A stretch of 64,000 nucleotides of DNA from Adenanthera pavonina (Eukaryota; Streptophyta; Magnoliopsida; Fabales; Fabaceae), in contig JAIVEN010000006.1 in NCBI GenBank assembly GCA_026686845.1, positions 32,472,501 through 32,536,500 of the forward strand. The letters are read 5' to 3'. How positions within the stretch are numbered: position 1 is the stretch's first letter; the number at the start of each line of letters is the position of its first letter. Both the position numbers and the translations under genes were made by a program. Below the pieces are notes generated by a model, which was not told the DNA's origin, searched no databases, and saw only the letters and a list, made by a program, of their open reading frames with translations. Positions 22,630-35,000 of the stretch are shown here, one piece after another.

Positions 22630-22643
22630 AAAAAGGGAAAAAA
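22630..22643 (+). other. Element A polypurine tract
   Basis: The purine run AAAAAGGGAAAAAA directly precedes the TGTTGAATCAAG start of the 3' LTR. Confidence 0.82.
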
Positions 22644-24275
22644 TGTTGAATCAAGTGTTTTTTATGATTCCAAACAAATTAGAGCTTTGAAGGAAAATAT
22701 CAAAGGTGTACCAAAGATCTCAAGTGAAGAAATCCAAGAAAAATGAGTACAAAATTAGTTGTAGGATTTCTCACTATATTCACATGAGTAAAATCTTTCA
22801 CCCAAATGTTTTCAAAATGTGTTTTTCAAACAATCCTATGTTAACTTATGATTATTTGAAAAATACCTACTAACAGACGAATTTTGAACTATTAAACTTC
22901 ATATGTTACATTGAAAATTTGAACTTTGGAGGCAGAAATTCAAACTTACAAAGAGGTTACCTTTGAAAAATGAATTTCAGACTATTAAAATTCGAACTTT
23001 GGGCAAAGAACAACTTGTGAAAATGAAAAATTCGTCTAAAGTTATACCAAAATTAATTTGAAAGTAAAATTTAGAAAAAGTTTCAAGTCAGTCCTCTAAC
23101 AGATGAACTTTGACTTTGAAAATTTGAATTTCGAGTAAAACACAAGTTGTGAAAAATGAAAAATTCATCTGAAAATATGTTAAAGTCCATCTGAAAGTGA
23201 AGTTTAAAAAGAGTTCCAAGTCAGCCCTCTAAGAGATAAACTTTGGTCTTCATAAATTCGAACTTTGAAATAAGTCTGAAAAACATCCCTCTGACATACG
23301 AACTTTGGTATTTGAAAATTCAAATTTCGAATTGAAAAGCTTTTGTGTCATATTGAGTTGCTTACTAATAGATGAATTTTGGGCACCAAAATTCGAACTT
23401 CGAAAGTACTTTAGCAATATGGAACAATTGTTCACACTTATCAGAACAACTTTAAACTTGAAAATTCATATGTTCCAACATGGGAAATATTTATTAAAAA
23501 TGAAAATTTGAATTTTGCCTTAGAACATACAAACTTCGAAATTCAATGTTAAAGTCTTTAACTTATGGTCTCTACGAAATTCGTCTGTTGACACCCCAAA
23601 ATTCAAACTTTGGATGTCAGAGGCATTAAATGCGGTTAGTGAACGGATATTTTTACAGAATAACCATTGGGTAAAGTCTCTAATGGCTAGATCTTCTCTC
23701 TAACATATAGTTAAGACATAAATCTATAAATAGAACTTCATTTGAAGGTGTGGGTAACAATTATACGTTGTATATATTGAAACTTTACCAAATTCTTTAG
23801 TCAAAACCTTCTGCTCTCATACACTTCTTATTCTGCACTTCAACTATCATATACAATCTAAATTAGAGAGTTCATTTGCTGTAAACAATCTTATCTTCAT
23901 CTGGAAGAAAGATATTCTTGTGAGGAAATTTCACAAGGGATTTGGGAAATATTTAACTAGAGTGCAAAGAGAGAAACTGTAAGCTTTTGGAACAGAGCAT
24001 AGAGCTGTACTATGGCATTACAAGGAGCCCATCGAATTCTTGCAAGATAGTGAAAAATCTCAAATGGTAGCTTGAGGACTGAACGTTGATCAAGAGAAAG
24101 AGAACAAACCAGGACAAATATTTGTGTCTTCTCTTCCCTTACCTTGCATTCTACTTTGTTATATTTTATACTCTGTTTTTTTGTCACTCTTGCTTTTACT
24201 GCTCTCTCATGCTTTTACAGAAAATTTTCAATCTTCCCAATTCACCCCCCTCTTAGGAAGCCAGCAGACCTAACT
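22644..24275 (+). repeat. Element A 3' LTR
   Basis: It starts TGTTGAATCAAG, has the TATA box CTATAAATAG at 23724, and ends near GCAGACCTAACT. It contains the uninterrupted version of the sequence into which element B inserted in the 5' LTR. It carries degenerate CAGACGAA and TTCGAA motifs throughout U3. Confidence 0.88.
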
Positions 24276-25867
24276 GTGAGATGAAGGAGCTACAGGGGAA
24301 ATAATTATTAAACACACTTACATAAATAATTTTGAGACAATCAATTATCACCTTAACAATTATGTATGTTTACCAATGTAACACATACTTACATAAATAT
24401 TGTATCACTAATATCTACCTATGGGCAAAGACATTAGCATAGCGTATATTCACGTCTAATAAATAATAAAACTAGAATGCATTCATGTTTCCTAATACTT
24501 GTGGGCTACCTAGAAAACACAAGGCCATATCTATTTCATCATAATAAAATATGCAATTATAATTATCTACCTGTAAACAAAGACATTAAAATCACACATT
24601 TTATTAGAATTTGATATTTTATATTCATATGTGATTTATATTATGCATGCGACTTTGCAAAGATATTGTGGCTACTCCTTAAAACAAAAGCATGCTAATC
24701 ACAAATATCATATATGCAATTAAAATCATGTATATGCACTACATTATGAGAATTTAAATAATTAATTTAATCAACCAAGCAAGCATGTGATTAAATAATT
24801 AAATAAATTCTCTCACTATTTTATTTATTTTATATGCCCAACAAATTGTTTAAAAATTAATTTTAGATTAATAAATAACTCAACTATTTTGGAAAAGCCA
24901 AAAATTAGTGCTACAATTGTCTAAATAAAATTTTCAAAACCTTAAACAATTAAATAACTCTACTAATATTTGCAAAATATTTTTAATAACCCAAAACTAA
25001 TTTTCCAGATTTTAAACAATAAAAATAAATTAAAAAATAGTATAGAAAATAAATAACACAAGCTGAAATTATTTCCAAAAAATAAAAGAAGAATGGCCCA
25101 AAACACAAACCTAGAAAACGAAGCCCAATGCATAAAATAGAAATAAAATAAAAAAAATTTGACATTTCCCAGAAAAATTGCACAGGCCCAGAAATTGTGA
25201 AGGCCCAATTCCTGTATTGGTCCAATTCGCATACATTAATGAAACGATGCATTTCATAGTCTGAACCATAAACTACATCATGTTCACGGTAGAGGAGAGA
25301 CGTTCCATATCACCCAAACAGCATGCCATTTTGAAGGAACTCCAAAACGCATCATCGTATAGGTTATCCCCTCCACTCGTTTAGCAAAACTGACCCAACC
25401 CGAGAGCCAGAGTAACCAGCATTAGACCCAATGGATAAACTATCATTTCCAGGCATTTCAACCACCATTTTCAGCAATCCCGACAGTAATGGAGCCAAAA
25501 CATGACAATGACCAATTTACACACAATAATCACATCGAATTAAGCATGAAAATGTTAAATCAAAAACAAGAATTTCAATGTGCACATAATTTAAGCTATG
25601 TCTTTCGATTATTCAAATGGATAATCAACCAGAATATCATAGCGAGTCATATGTACATATTGATTTGATTATAAACAACATGGTTTGCTCATATCAAGAT
25701 AAAAAATTTCGGCAATAGAAAATTTTGTTTTCCATATGAAAAGAATCCACCTTGAGAATCATAGGCCGCATAGAAAATCATGATAACCCTCGATACACAA
25801 TGTACGGATATATGAAAACTTACATGAAAACAAAGAATGCAAGCAGGTGGAGGTAATATAATCCATT
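24276..25867. other. AT-rich sequence without recognisable genes
   Basis: Poly-A/T runs and short spurious frames only. If the primer-site-like sequence at 25868 is real, this may be decayed internal sequence of a minus-strand retroelement; no protein remnant supports that. Confidence 0.4.
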
Positions 25868-26954
25868 GACTCTGATACCACATATAGAACATATTCACAA
25901 TAAACAATCACAATCAATCATTAAATTTATCTACAATTCTTTACAGAGTTCTAAGCAACAAAATAAATAATAATCATAAATACCTCTCGCCATAGCTATA
26001 GAAGATCTGATTGAGTAATCCTACTCGAATTAGGAATAAATTAAAGATTTTTAAACACAGAAATTAGTCAGAAGAAATTAGATGGGATGAGGCTCTTTTA
26101 ACTAGTGTTTGGGCTCAGTGATGGTAGCTAGGAATTAGTCGTCACTGGTCAAGGAATCTCTATATGAGCATAGAATGAAAGATTGTCTATATAATGTTCT
26201 ACTCATCCTTCTATTAAATAGTCTAACCATCATAGGTTATTTAATAGTTATTCTATTTTTTAATTTGAATCTCCAATTCAAATAAAAATAATACAATATC
26301 AATTAAGTTATCAATTATCTCTTAAAATCACTCAACTGACATTATCTTTATTATTAATAAAGATAAGGGTCATACCTAGATAAGATATATTTGATTAAGT
26401 CAACAAGATAAATATAATTTGAATAAAATCAAATATATATTATTAATTAAATATATCTAATACCACGTTCCTCTCTCCCCTGAGTTTTCAGCATCTTCCC
26501 TCTTTCTCTTTTACAGTTTTGGAATTTGGTGTCTTCTACTCTTCTTCAATCTCCAAATCTGGTCCAAGTAGAAGCAACTGCAGCATGAATGAAGCACTAG
26601 CACAGAAGAATTGTTGGACAGACCCTTCACCTTCACCTCTTCTCACTATCGCATATGTTTTAGGTTATTTTTTATTTAAAAAAATTAGTTTGATTTGGTT
26701 TTAGTAAAAAGAAGGGTCGAAAAATAGATTATTTTAAATAAAAGAAATATAAGTATTTGGCATTGAATTTAAAAATGTAGTTTAAAGTTTATTGGGCTTT
26801 GGATAAATTTTCAATGGGCCTATACATACAACTAAATAATTTTTGAACTCAAGTATATAGGGATCTAGTTAAGTAGAAATGATACATGAGGGTCAGGGAG
26901 TGCAAAATATAAAAGATAGAGTGTGCAAAATATAAAAATTTAGGGTTATTACAT
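25868..26954 (-). repeat. Possible minus-strand LTR with primer binding site
   Basis: On the minus strand TGGTATCAGAGTC (25868-25880) matches the initiator-Met primer site. The sequence before it, read back to 26954, begins TGTAATAACCCTAAA, a typical start for plant Ty3-type LTRs. No partner LTR was found, and the 3' border of this LTR lacks a clear CA, so the call is tentative. Confidence 0.35.
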
Positions 26955-27230
26955 GTAGTTTTCTCCAAGTGAGTGTGGGCATATATGCCCACCCTTACAT
27001 TAACATAGCTCCATCTCTGCTACAACTATTAATATCGTCATGTTCTAGAGAAAGGCTAATCTCACCTACCTACAAAATATTACCCTGTGAAATTAAAAAA
27101 GAAAATCTCTTATTTATCTCTCATTTATAACCCTAAATAGTCTAAAGGTGGAGGAACCTCGAAACCTCCACCCCCACAAAATTTAAAAAACAAAACTACA
27201 TATAATCACAACACATTCAATCTTATTGTC

Positions 27231-27849
27231 TTACATAAGTGATTTCAACGATCTCTCCTTCACTGACTTCCTTATTCTCTTCTTTCCACTTTCTCTATTT
27301 CCTTCTTCTACTTTATCATAGTCTTCTATAGCTTCTTCTTTGTCGTCATCTGATTGATCAAATTCCTCAGTATATACCGGCGATGACAAGTAAAGACTAT
27401 TGCTCTGAATTGTAGATCCACCTACTTCAGTTATTGTCAAATCTTTTTCTTGTGCTGCTTTGACTTCATTCTTATAATTCAATCCCTCATTTCTATCTCC
27501 TTTCCCTTTTCCCCATAGTGGACCAAACCCAGAATAATAGTAGAATTCATATGGATTTGAAGCCTTTGACAGCGCTTTCTTTGCAGTCCGAGCTCTTGTG
27601 CAGTAAGCTTTAGTAAATGTGTCTGCCTTCTTAGACCTCATCAAAGATGAGTTTTTATGCTCGAAAATGGGTTGCCCTTGGATATTAGCTTCATTATTCT
27701 TGCATTGGCTACATGATGTTGTCCTATTTTTTTTTACTTTGTGATCTAATGCAATTCCATTCTTCTCATTAACATCGTCATTATTGTGGATAACCACATT
27801 CTGTGTATTTGGTGGGGACTTTTGCTTCACGTCTAATGGTGATGCAACA
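27231..27849 (-). CDS. Last exon of an unrecognised plant protein gene
   Basis: An open frame of about 206 codons ends in a stop at 27231. A polypyrimidine-poor but usable acceptor (CGCAG) precedes 27849, and the codon split there joins in frame with the upstream exon at 27993-28069. The protein is hydrophilic: a Ser/Lys/Asn-rich first half with an isolated CSQC pair, a central conserved-looking block NPYEFYYYSGFGPLWGKGKG, an acidic cluster (EEFDQSDDDKEEAIEDYDK) and a basic tail (KKRIRKSVKERSLKSLM). Composition suggests a nuclear protein. I do not recognise the family with certainty. It has no transposon signature and is the best candidate for a host gene in the window. Confidence 0.55.
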
Positions 27850-27992
27850 CTGCGTTTTACACAAGCAATCCAAACCAAAGCAATATTTGAAGTTTAGGGA
27901 TAAAATTTAGGAGAATTATGTTGTATTGCTTTCATAATGTCTAATAATGCTGGAGAAGATAAAATGAGGAATCAATAAATGGGTTCACTTAC

Positions 27993-28069
27993 CTCTTCGA
28001 GACTCCAGCAGAGTTGCCAATATTGCCATTTACATTTGTCGTGAAGTTATCTTCTTCTCTATATCCGAA
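27993..28069 (-). CDS. Small upstream exon of the same gene
   Basis: It lies between a good acceptor (CTGTTTCTATAG) and a strong donor (AAGAG|GTAAGTG), 77 bp, ending in phase 2, which matches the phase at 27849. The reading is GYREEDNF...GNSAGVSK. A first exon with ATG may lie at 28120-28170 (MGPKFFSFDPVY), but no donor of the required phase is obvious, so the true start is unresolved. Confidence 0.4.
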
Positions 28070-29116
28070 CTATAGAAACAGCAAAAAACAAAGCCCAAGA
28101 GAAATAGTGAGAGATGAGGGAAACGTATTGACCTAATTGGGAGTTGGAAGCTATACACGGGATCAAACGAGAAGAATTTGGGGCCCATGAAAAACCCTAA
28201 TGTTGGGAATAAAAACCTTAATAATGAAGTGGAGGTAGCTAAAAGGTGAGAGATAATGAAGCTTCTGAGTAAATCTGAGAGAAATAAGAGATTAAGTTAG
28301 AGATGGACCTAAATTTCATTGAGGCCAAAGGGGATCACATCCCACGGTGACTAATTCAGTTGGCATGTGAGGGGTTGAAGGTTCTTGGGCAGCACTGAAC
28401 TACCAAGCCTTGCATTCTTGCGAATCCTCATGGAGATAAAGATACTGATGAAGAAGATAATATTATTCACTTTGGAAGAAGTTGAAGAAATGGATCAAGC
28501 AAAAGGCGTATCATTTAGTTTCGTTTAGATCTTTCATCTTTGCTCTCTCTCTCTTTCTCTCGATTATGTTACTTAGAGAGAGGGGGAGTTTGGTTGGGGT
28601 TGGTTTTGCAGATCTTACTCATAATGACTCAATCTTCAAGGGTTTACTTTCATTGTATATTTATATTTGATTTTATATGGACATTATTGCCCCTAGATTT
28701 GTCATCTATTTACACACTCAATATTGGGGAAGAGGGGAGATGGTGGCTGCTGCTACACCACGTCACTCTATTTTTCAAAACTAAAATAATTTTAAATGGA
28801 ACAAAAATTCTTCACCTTTATCAAATATATATATATATATGGTGTAAATGTAAAGTAAAAGGAAAGTAAATAATATGTAAAGAAAAAAAAATATGGTCGG
28901 AGTCCATACGAATACCCTAAATTCACTCCTCATAAGATTATGACTTTTTTTGTTCTTATTACTTTTGAAGATAAGTACAAAGATACAAAGAAATATGGTA
29001 GAGAAAAAGTGTATGAGTTTTTACCAAAAAAGAAAAGTGTACAGGTCTATTATTTGGATGCTTGCAATAATTAAAAAAAATCTAAATGTCTCTTTTATGT
29101 TTGTAAAATTTGAAGG
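28070..29116. other. Upstream flank of the host-like gene, no further gene seen
   Basis: It contains pyrimidine-rich (CTCT) tracts near 28540 and a short (AT)n run near 28827. The small frames here have no coding character. The 5' UTR and promoter of the gene on the minus strand should lie in this interval. Confidence 0.35.
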
Positions 29117-29640
29117 GGAAGAATACTTTCTTCACCAAGAGAAGATGTGTATATGGCTATTTATAAAGAGAAAGAAAGAAAAGAATTATAATGTAGTACA
29201 AGATATCACAATGAAGTATAATGAATTAAACAACACATGACAATGTGTGGCAATAGATTTAACAACTGGACTTCAAGAGTTAGATGGTCAGCGGGCTTTG
29301 AGTCTAACGGTTTAGCATGTGTTGTCATCAGGAATCTAGAATAGTGAGTTGTTGAAATAGTAGCATAGAGATAGAAGGGTTTAGAAGAGAGAGGGTTGGA
29401 ATACAACACCAATAATAGAGAGGAGGGCTAGAGATTTGCTAAACATATGAACAAAGCTCTAGCCTTGAGACACTCAACTTTTCTCTCTACTCAGGCATAG
29501 GCTACAATACCATGTAAAAGATGAAGGAAAAGGATACTTTCTTCACCAAGAGAATATGAGTACATGTCTATTTATAGAGAGTAAGAAAGTAAAGAAGTAT
29601 AATGTAGTACATGACATTATAATGAAGTACAATGAATCTA
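29117..29640. repeat. Pair of ~110-bp direct repeats
   Basis: The sequence at ~29117-29230 (starting GAAGAATACTTTCTTCACC) recurs at ~29528-29640 (AAGGATACTTTCTTCACC). Both continue through a CTATTTATA motif and AATGTAGTACA. They are ~410 bp apart, direct and diverged. They may be LTR remnants of a small non-coding retroelement or a local duplication. Confidence 0.55.
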
Positions 29641-30079
29641 GATAAGATCCTAGACAAGGTTCATCAATATTCTAATAATGTTATTCTTTCAATAAACATG
29701 AATGACAGATTAATGGGGTAAGGAATATGAATAATTTTATTTTAAAATGGATTAATGTTGGATGAAAATATAAGGGGTGGAGTTAGTCTTATAAAGACAT
29801 GCCCATAGTAAAAAGACTGTATAGTCTATCCACCGTAGCAAGCATCAATGCTTGGTAAAAAGGAAAGAGAAAAATGGTGATATGATATTTGAAAACTTGA
29901 TCTCATTTGAAAGTAACTACCATAGCAGCGTCAAATTACTCGACTATTTAAATTGAGCTAATCATAATCATAATATTCCATATATAACTCAATATTTAAC
30001 ATTCATTTGATATATATATATATATCATAAAATTGATAACAAGTCATAACTATGATACAATGTATAATACTAAAAACGT

Positions 30080-30545
30080 AGGTTCCTGCATTGGGTCTTT
30101 AGTAGTAGTTAGAAAAACTGCTACTAAAGTTAACAATGGCAGTGGTTAAGTTGCAACATCTACAATGTTGTGGCGGTTAATAAAAAAAAACATTGCTATA
30201 GCATATGTAACTGCTACTATATAATGTTGGTTTGACATAGCTGATGCTAGAGCAGGTATAATCGTTACTGTTTAGTGTTTGTTTTACTCACCGCGGTTAA
30301 AGTTGACATGAAAAATTTAAAGTCACTCTTAGCAGTGGTAGTTGTAGTGGTGGCAAGTTTAACCGCCACTAATGCTGAACTAAGAAATTTGGCCATTGCG
30401 CTTAGTTGCAATTTTGATGGCGGTTATTCATTAATTGCTGCTATTGTGCACATTAGTAGCAGTTAGGATTATAGTTTGTAACTGCTACTATTAAGGCGGC
30501 ACAGATAGCAACGGTTAAACTCATAACTGCTAGTCCTCTCGCCAC
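30080..30545. repeat. CACTA-like subterminal repeat cluster
   Basis: Short inverted and direct copies of ACTGCTACTAA and GCGGTTAA/TTAACCGC-type motifs recur (near 30097, 30117, 30212, 30291, 30357, 30418, 30480, 30510). Such arrays are typical of the subterminal regions of CACTA elements. A CACTA transposase fragment lies 5 kb downstream at 35520, but no CACTA terminus was identified. Confidence 0.45.
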
Positions 30546-30623
30546 ACCTTTCTTCCCCTTCCCTCGCTTTCCTTTTCCTTTCTCTCTTGCCTCTCTCTCT
30601 CTCTCTGTGATATACCTTCATTT

Positions 30624-31552
30624 TATATGAGGGATTTCGTGGGGTATTCTGAGAAGAAAGTGCTGGTTCAAGTAGGATTTTTTTTATTTTTAATTTCATA
30701 TTTTAATATTTCTTTAATTTATTTGCATTTATTTATTTATTTATTTACATTGAACATTTTTAATTATTTAAATAGAATTATTTTATTGCAGCATTTAATA
30801 TTTATCAGGAGATTTCATATGGTATTCTAAGAAGAAAGTATTGGTTCATGTATGGGTGCACAAAGACTAGGTAAAATTGGGTTGATAATCAATCTGATGC
30901 CGGGTCTTTGTAAGGTCGAGCGGGACCAAGCCAAACCGACATACAAGACCGGGATTGGCTCGGTCTTAAAAAGTATTTAAAAGTAAAAATAAATTAATTT
31001 TATTTATTAACAAAAATATAATTATATTCTTTTAAAATATATTTTTTCAAAAAATAATATTACAATAAAAAATAACATTTGTTAAAAATATAAATGAATA
31101 GTCATGCAATATTTCTATCCAATATTAAGAAATCAATTTAAAAATTTTAATAAAATGAAAAGACTAAATTCTTAAAAATATTCATAATAATAATATAATC
31201 AATTTAATACATATAATGTATTAAAAAAATATTATATAAAAATAATATTCATAACTTTTAAAAAATATAAAATATATATATACTGGGACCGGAGAGACCG
31301 GGTTCAACCTCAACCCGGCGCCCAACCCGGCTCGGTCTCTGGGACCAACCTAATATGTTAGGTAGAACCGGGCTACCGGGTTGTTTGAAAACCCCTAGGT
31401 TCATGTAGTATTTTTTTATTTTCATTTTTAATTTAATATTTTAATATTTATTTAATTTATTAGCATATATTTATTTATTTATTTTATTTCATTGAATTAA
31501 TTTTTTAATTATTTAAATGGGATTATTTTATTTTTGATTTAATATTTATTTA
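30624..31552. repeat. Tandem duplication of a ~185-bp unit, second copy split by a transposon
   Basis: The first copy, 30624-30807, carries GTATTCTGAGAAGAAAGTGCTGGTTCAAGTA, broken here as GTATTCTGAGAAGAAAG then TGCTGGTTCAAG. The second copy runs 30808-30850 and resumes at 31406-31552, with the same order of TTTATTTATTTATT tracts and AATTATTTAAAT. The interruption is the hAT-like element 30851-31397. Confidence 0.7.
30851..31397. mobile_element. Non-autonomous hAT-like element, 547 bp
   Basis: It is flanked by perfect 8-bp duplications GGTTCATG (30843-30850 and 31398-31405). The termini are an imperfect inverted pair, TATGGGTGCACAAAG and TAGGGGTTTTCAAAC (the latter read on the minus strand). 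Subterminal regions are GC-rich with ACCGGG/CCCGGT words and the core is AT-rich. It has no coding capacity. Confidence 0.85.
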
Positions 31553-31689
31553 CATTGAATTAAATTTATTAATATTTTAATTTTTATCTATGATATAATT
31601 TGAATATTTTCTCTTGATCATTAATCATGTTTTCTCAAAGTGGCCAGAAGGAAGTCTAGACATGATGAATTATCAAGATATATATCTTG

Positions 31690-32054
31690 AATGTTTAAGA
31701 GTTTCAAAGATACAAAGTCTAGAAGCTTGAACGTACAAGATGAACAACATGATCATTCAAGGTACTGAAAGAGCAAAATCGAGATTTTGAAAAGCATATT
31801 TAAATGTTTAAGAGAATCTATCTAAAATTGCATTATGTGAAAAATGAATATGAGCAAGACTTGTAAACCACAATGAATGTTCAAATAGGACAACTTGATC
31901 ATTCAAGAGTGCTAAAGAAGAGTCACTCCATTCTACTGATCACCATGAATGTTTAAGTGATGGAATATGATCATTCAAGACTTAGCACAGAACTACCTCA
32001 TATTGACCAACAAACTTAACTACATTTAAGAGGTTAATCATGATCATTCAAGCT
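31690..32054. repeat. Degenerate ~73-bp repeat array
   Basis: GATCATTCAAG recurs at 31751, 31897, 31969 and 32042, spaced 146, 72 and 73 bases. Each is paired with an AATGTTTAAG-like motif. One more AATGTTTAA lies past the LINE near 35251, so the LINE inserted in this array. It could be a minisatellite or the motif-rich end of another transposon. Confidence 0.55.
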
Positions 32055-32069
32055 GTCACTAACAAGAGA

Positions 32070-35000
32070 TAACAACAACAACATTAGTCTTATCACACTT
32101 AGTGGGGTCAACTACATGGATCATACGACGCCAATGGGCTCTATCAAATACCATATCTTTAGATAAATCATTGACCAAGAGGTCACGCCTTATAACTTCT
32201 CTTAGTGTCATTCTTGGTCTTCCTCTACATCTTTTGATAAGGCTCCAAGTCATTTAATCAACTTTCCTTATTGGCTACTCTTGTCCTCTTCTTTGTACAT
32301 ACTCAAACCACCTTAAATGATTTTTAACTTTTTTCTCTTCGATAGGTGCTACTCCAATTTTCCCTCGTATACAATCATTTTTTATCTTATCCATTCTTAT
32401 ATGGCCACATATCCATCTCAACATTCTCATATCTGCTACTCTCATCTTATGCTCTTGGTGCCCTTTCAAAGTCCAACATTCACTACCATATAGCATTGCT
32501 GGTCTTATAGCGGTTTGATAAAATTTCCCTTTAAGCTTTGTAGGTACCTTACAGTCACAAATAACCCCTGAAACTTTTCTCCACTTTAACCACCCAACCC
32601 GTATCCTATGCATAACATCCCCATTAATTTTACCATCACTTGGTAAAATCGATCCCAAATATTTGAGCTTTGACACTTCTGGAATGATTTGCTCTTCAAT
32701 TTTTACCTCTGAATCATTTTTAACTAGCCTCTTGTTAAATTTTCAATGCATATGTTCTATTTCACTTCTACTCAAGCGGAAACATTTTGATTTTAAAGTG
32801 TGTCTCTATAACTCTAGTTTAGAGTTGACCTCTTCTCTTGAGTCCTCAATTAAGACTATATTATTTGTGAAAAGCATACACTTAAGAATTTCCTCCTGTA
32901 TATGTTCTATTAGGACATCCAAAACCAAATCAAATAAGTATAGACTCAAGGAAGATCCTTGATGTAAATCTATCCTTATAGGAAAGTCCTTTATCTCACA
33001 TTCAGGAGTTCTCACACTTGTTGTTACCCCCTTATACATATCTTTTACTGCTCGAATATAAGTCACACAAGCATCTTTCTTCTCCATTGCTTTCCACAAC
33101 ACCTCTCTTAATACTCTATTATAAACTTTTTTCCAAATCAATAAAAACCATATACAAATCTCTAACTTAACTCTGATATCTTTCAATCAAACCCCTTAAT
33201 AAATAAATAGCATATGTTGTAGATCATCCTGACATAAATCCAAATTGGTTTTCTAATACATGAGACTCTTTTCTTAGTCTATGCTCAATCACTCTCTCCC
33301 AAAGTTTCATGATATGACTCATGAGTTTTATCCCCCGATAATTAGCACAATTCTAATTATTCCCCTTGTTCTTGTATATGGGCACCAAAGTGCTCTTTCT
33401 CCATTCCTCTGGCATTTTCTTTGACCTTAAGATCTCATTAAAAAGCTTAGTGAGCCACAAGACCCCCTTCTCTCCTAAGTACTTCCAAACATCGATAGGA
33501 ATACCATTGAGGCCAGATCCTATGATAGAAACTCAAATTCAGTTCATCTTCACGAGTTGTTATACATTCTATATCACTAGTCATACTCAATCCATCATTG
33601 AATACCTTATAGAAGTAGTTCTCTCATCTTTCTTTGATATCATCATCAGTAACCAAAATTTTTCCTTCCTCATCTTTAATGCATCTTACTTTATCCAAAT
33701 CTCTTGACTTTCTTTCCCTATTTTTGGTGATTTTGTAAATCTTATGTTCACCATTCTTCATTCCTAAATTTTGGTAGAATTCCTCAAAAGCTTTCGATCA
33801 AGTCTCACTCACTGCTTTCTTAGTCTCCTTTATAGCTAAAAGATAACTCTTCCAATTTTTCTCATTATTGCACAAGTGTAAGGCTTTAAAACACTCTTTT
33901 TTATATTTAACCTTCTCTTATATGCTCTCATTCCACCACCAAGATTCTTTATCTCTATGTCCAAAACATTTGGATTCACCCAAAACTGCTTTAACAGTAG
34001 CTCTGATCCTTTTAACCATCTCATCCCACACGATATTAGCACTTCCTTGGGAGTCCCATTTACCTTCCTCCAATACTTTTCTTGTAAAGATCAATTATTT
34101 CTCACCTTTTAGTTGCCACCACTTGATCCTAGGATTTAAGACTTTTCGACTTTTCAGCTTATGGCTCTTAACCAGTACATCAAGGACTAAGACCCTATGT
34201 TGTGAAGTTAAGCTTTCACCAGGGATCACTCTGCAGTCTTTACAAGCTTTTCTATCCGAATTTCTTATCAAAAAGAAATCAATTTGTGACCTTTGGCCTC
34301 CACTCTTTTATGTGATTAAATGCTCCGCTCGTTTCTTAAAACAAGTGTTCACAATCATGAGGTTATAAGCCATTGAGAAATAAAAAATAAAATGCCCCTC
34401 CTTGTTTAATTATTCGAAACCGAAATTGCCACGAGTTCCCACATATTGCCTTGTCTCTTTTCCCACATGACCATTAAGGTCTCCACCAATGAAAATATTT
34501 TCCTCTTGTGGGCTGTTTCGAACCAAGCCCTCTAAATCTTCCTAAAATTTATCTTTAATATGTGCTTCTGACCCTACTTGAGGTGCGTAAGCACTAATAA
34601 CATTGAATATATCATGCCCAATAGTCAATTTTAAGGATAAGATCATATCTCCAATCCTTCTGACTCCCACCACACTCTTTTTCCAAACTTTGTCCATAAT
34701 AATACCAACTCTATTCCTTGCTCTGACTTTCCCTATGTACCAAAGTTTGAAACCACTTGTGTCTAGATCTTTAGCCTTTTCTCCTACCCATTTAGTTTCT
34801 TGAAGACACAAGATGTTAATTCTCCTTCGAATCATAGCGTCCATCACCTCCATAAATTTACCTATTAAGGTACCAATATTCTAAGAACTAAAATGAATCA
34901 TGCTCTCCTGGGCTAACTTCTTTAGCCACATCCATCCAGAATGATGTGGGAATCCTTGCTCATTTAACACTATACTCGATATCCGATGTAGTGGCCCTAC

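Larger units (their letters stand above)
739..24275 (+). mobile_element. Element A: old Ty1/copia retrotransposon, host of a nested insertion
   Basis: The 5' LTR is 739-1689 plus 13638-14191, split by element B. The primer site is at 14194, followed by gag, pol and a third ORF, a polypurine tract at 22630-22643 and the 3' LTR at 22644-24275. Both LTRs begin TGTTGAATCAAG; the 5' LTR ends CTAACA and the 3' copy ends CTAACT, a likely point mutation. The flanking 5-mers (AGGTC before, GTGAG after) do not match, so the target duplication is lost or the boundary is rearranged. Every coding region carries several stops and frameshifts, so it is an old, dead copy. The protein order (integrase before RT) makes it copia rather than gypsy. 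Confidence 0.9.

Noticed and set aside
734..24280. Target-site duplication for element A
   Set aside because: The flanking bases AGGTC and GTGAG do not match; an offset match could be forced only by ignoring the LTR ends.
24963..25252. Two overlapping 89-codon Phe/Tyr/Leu-rich frames that look like membrane proteins
   Set aside because: They are translations of an A-rich tract read on the opposite strand, with no codon bias or conservation evidence.
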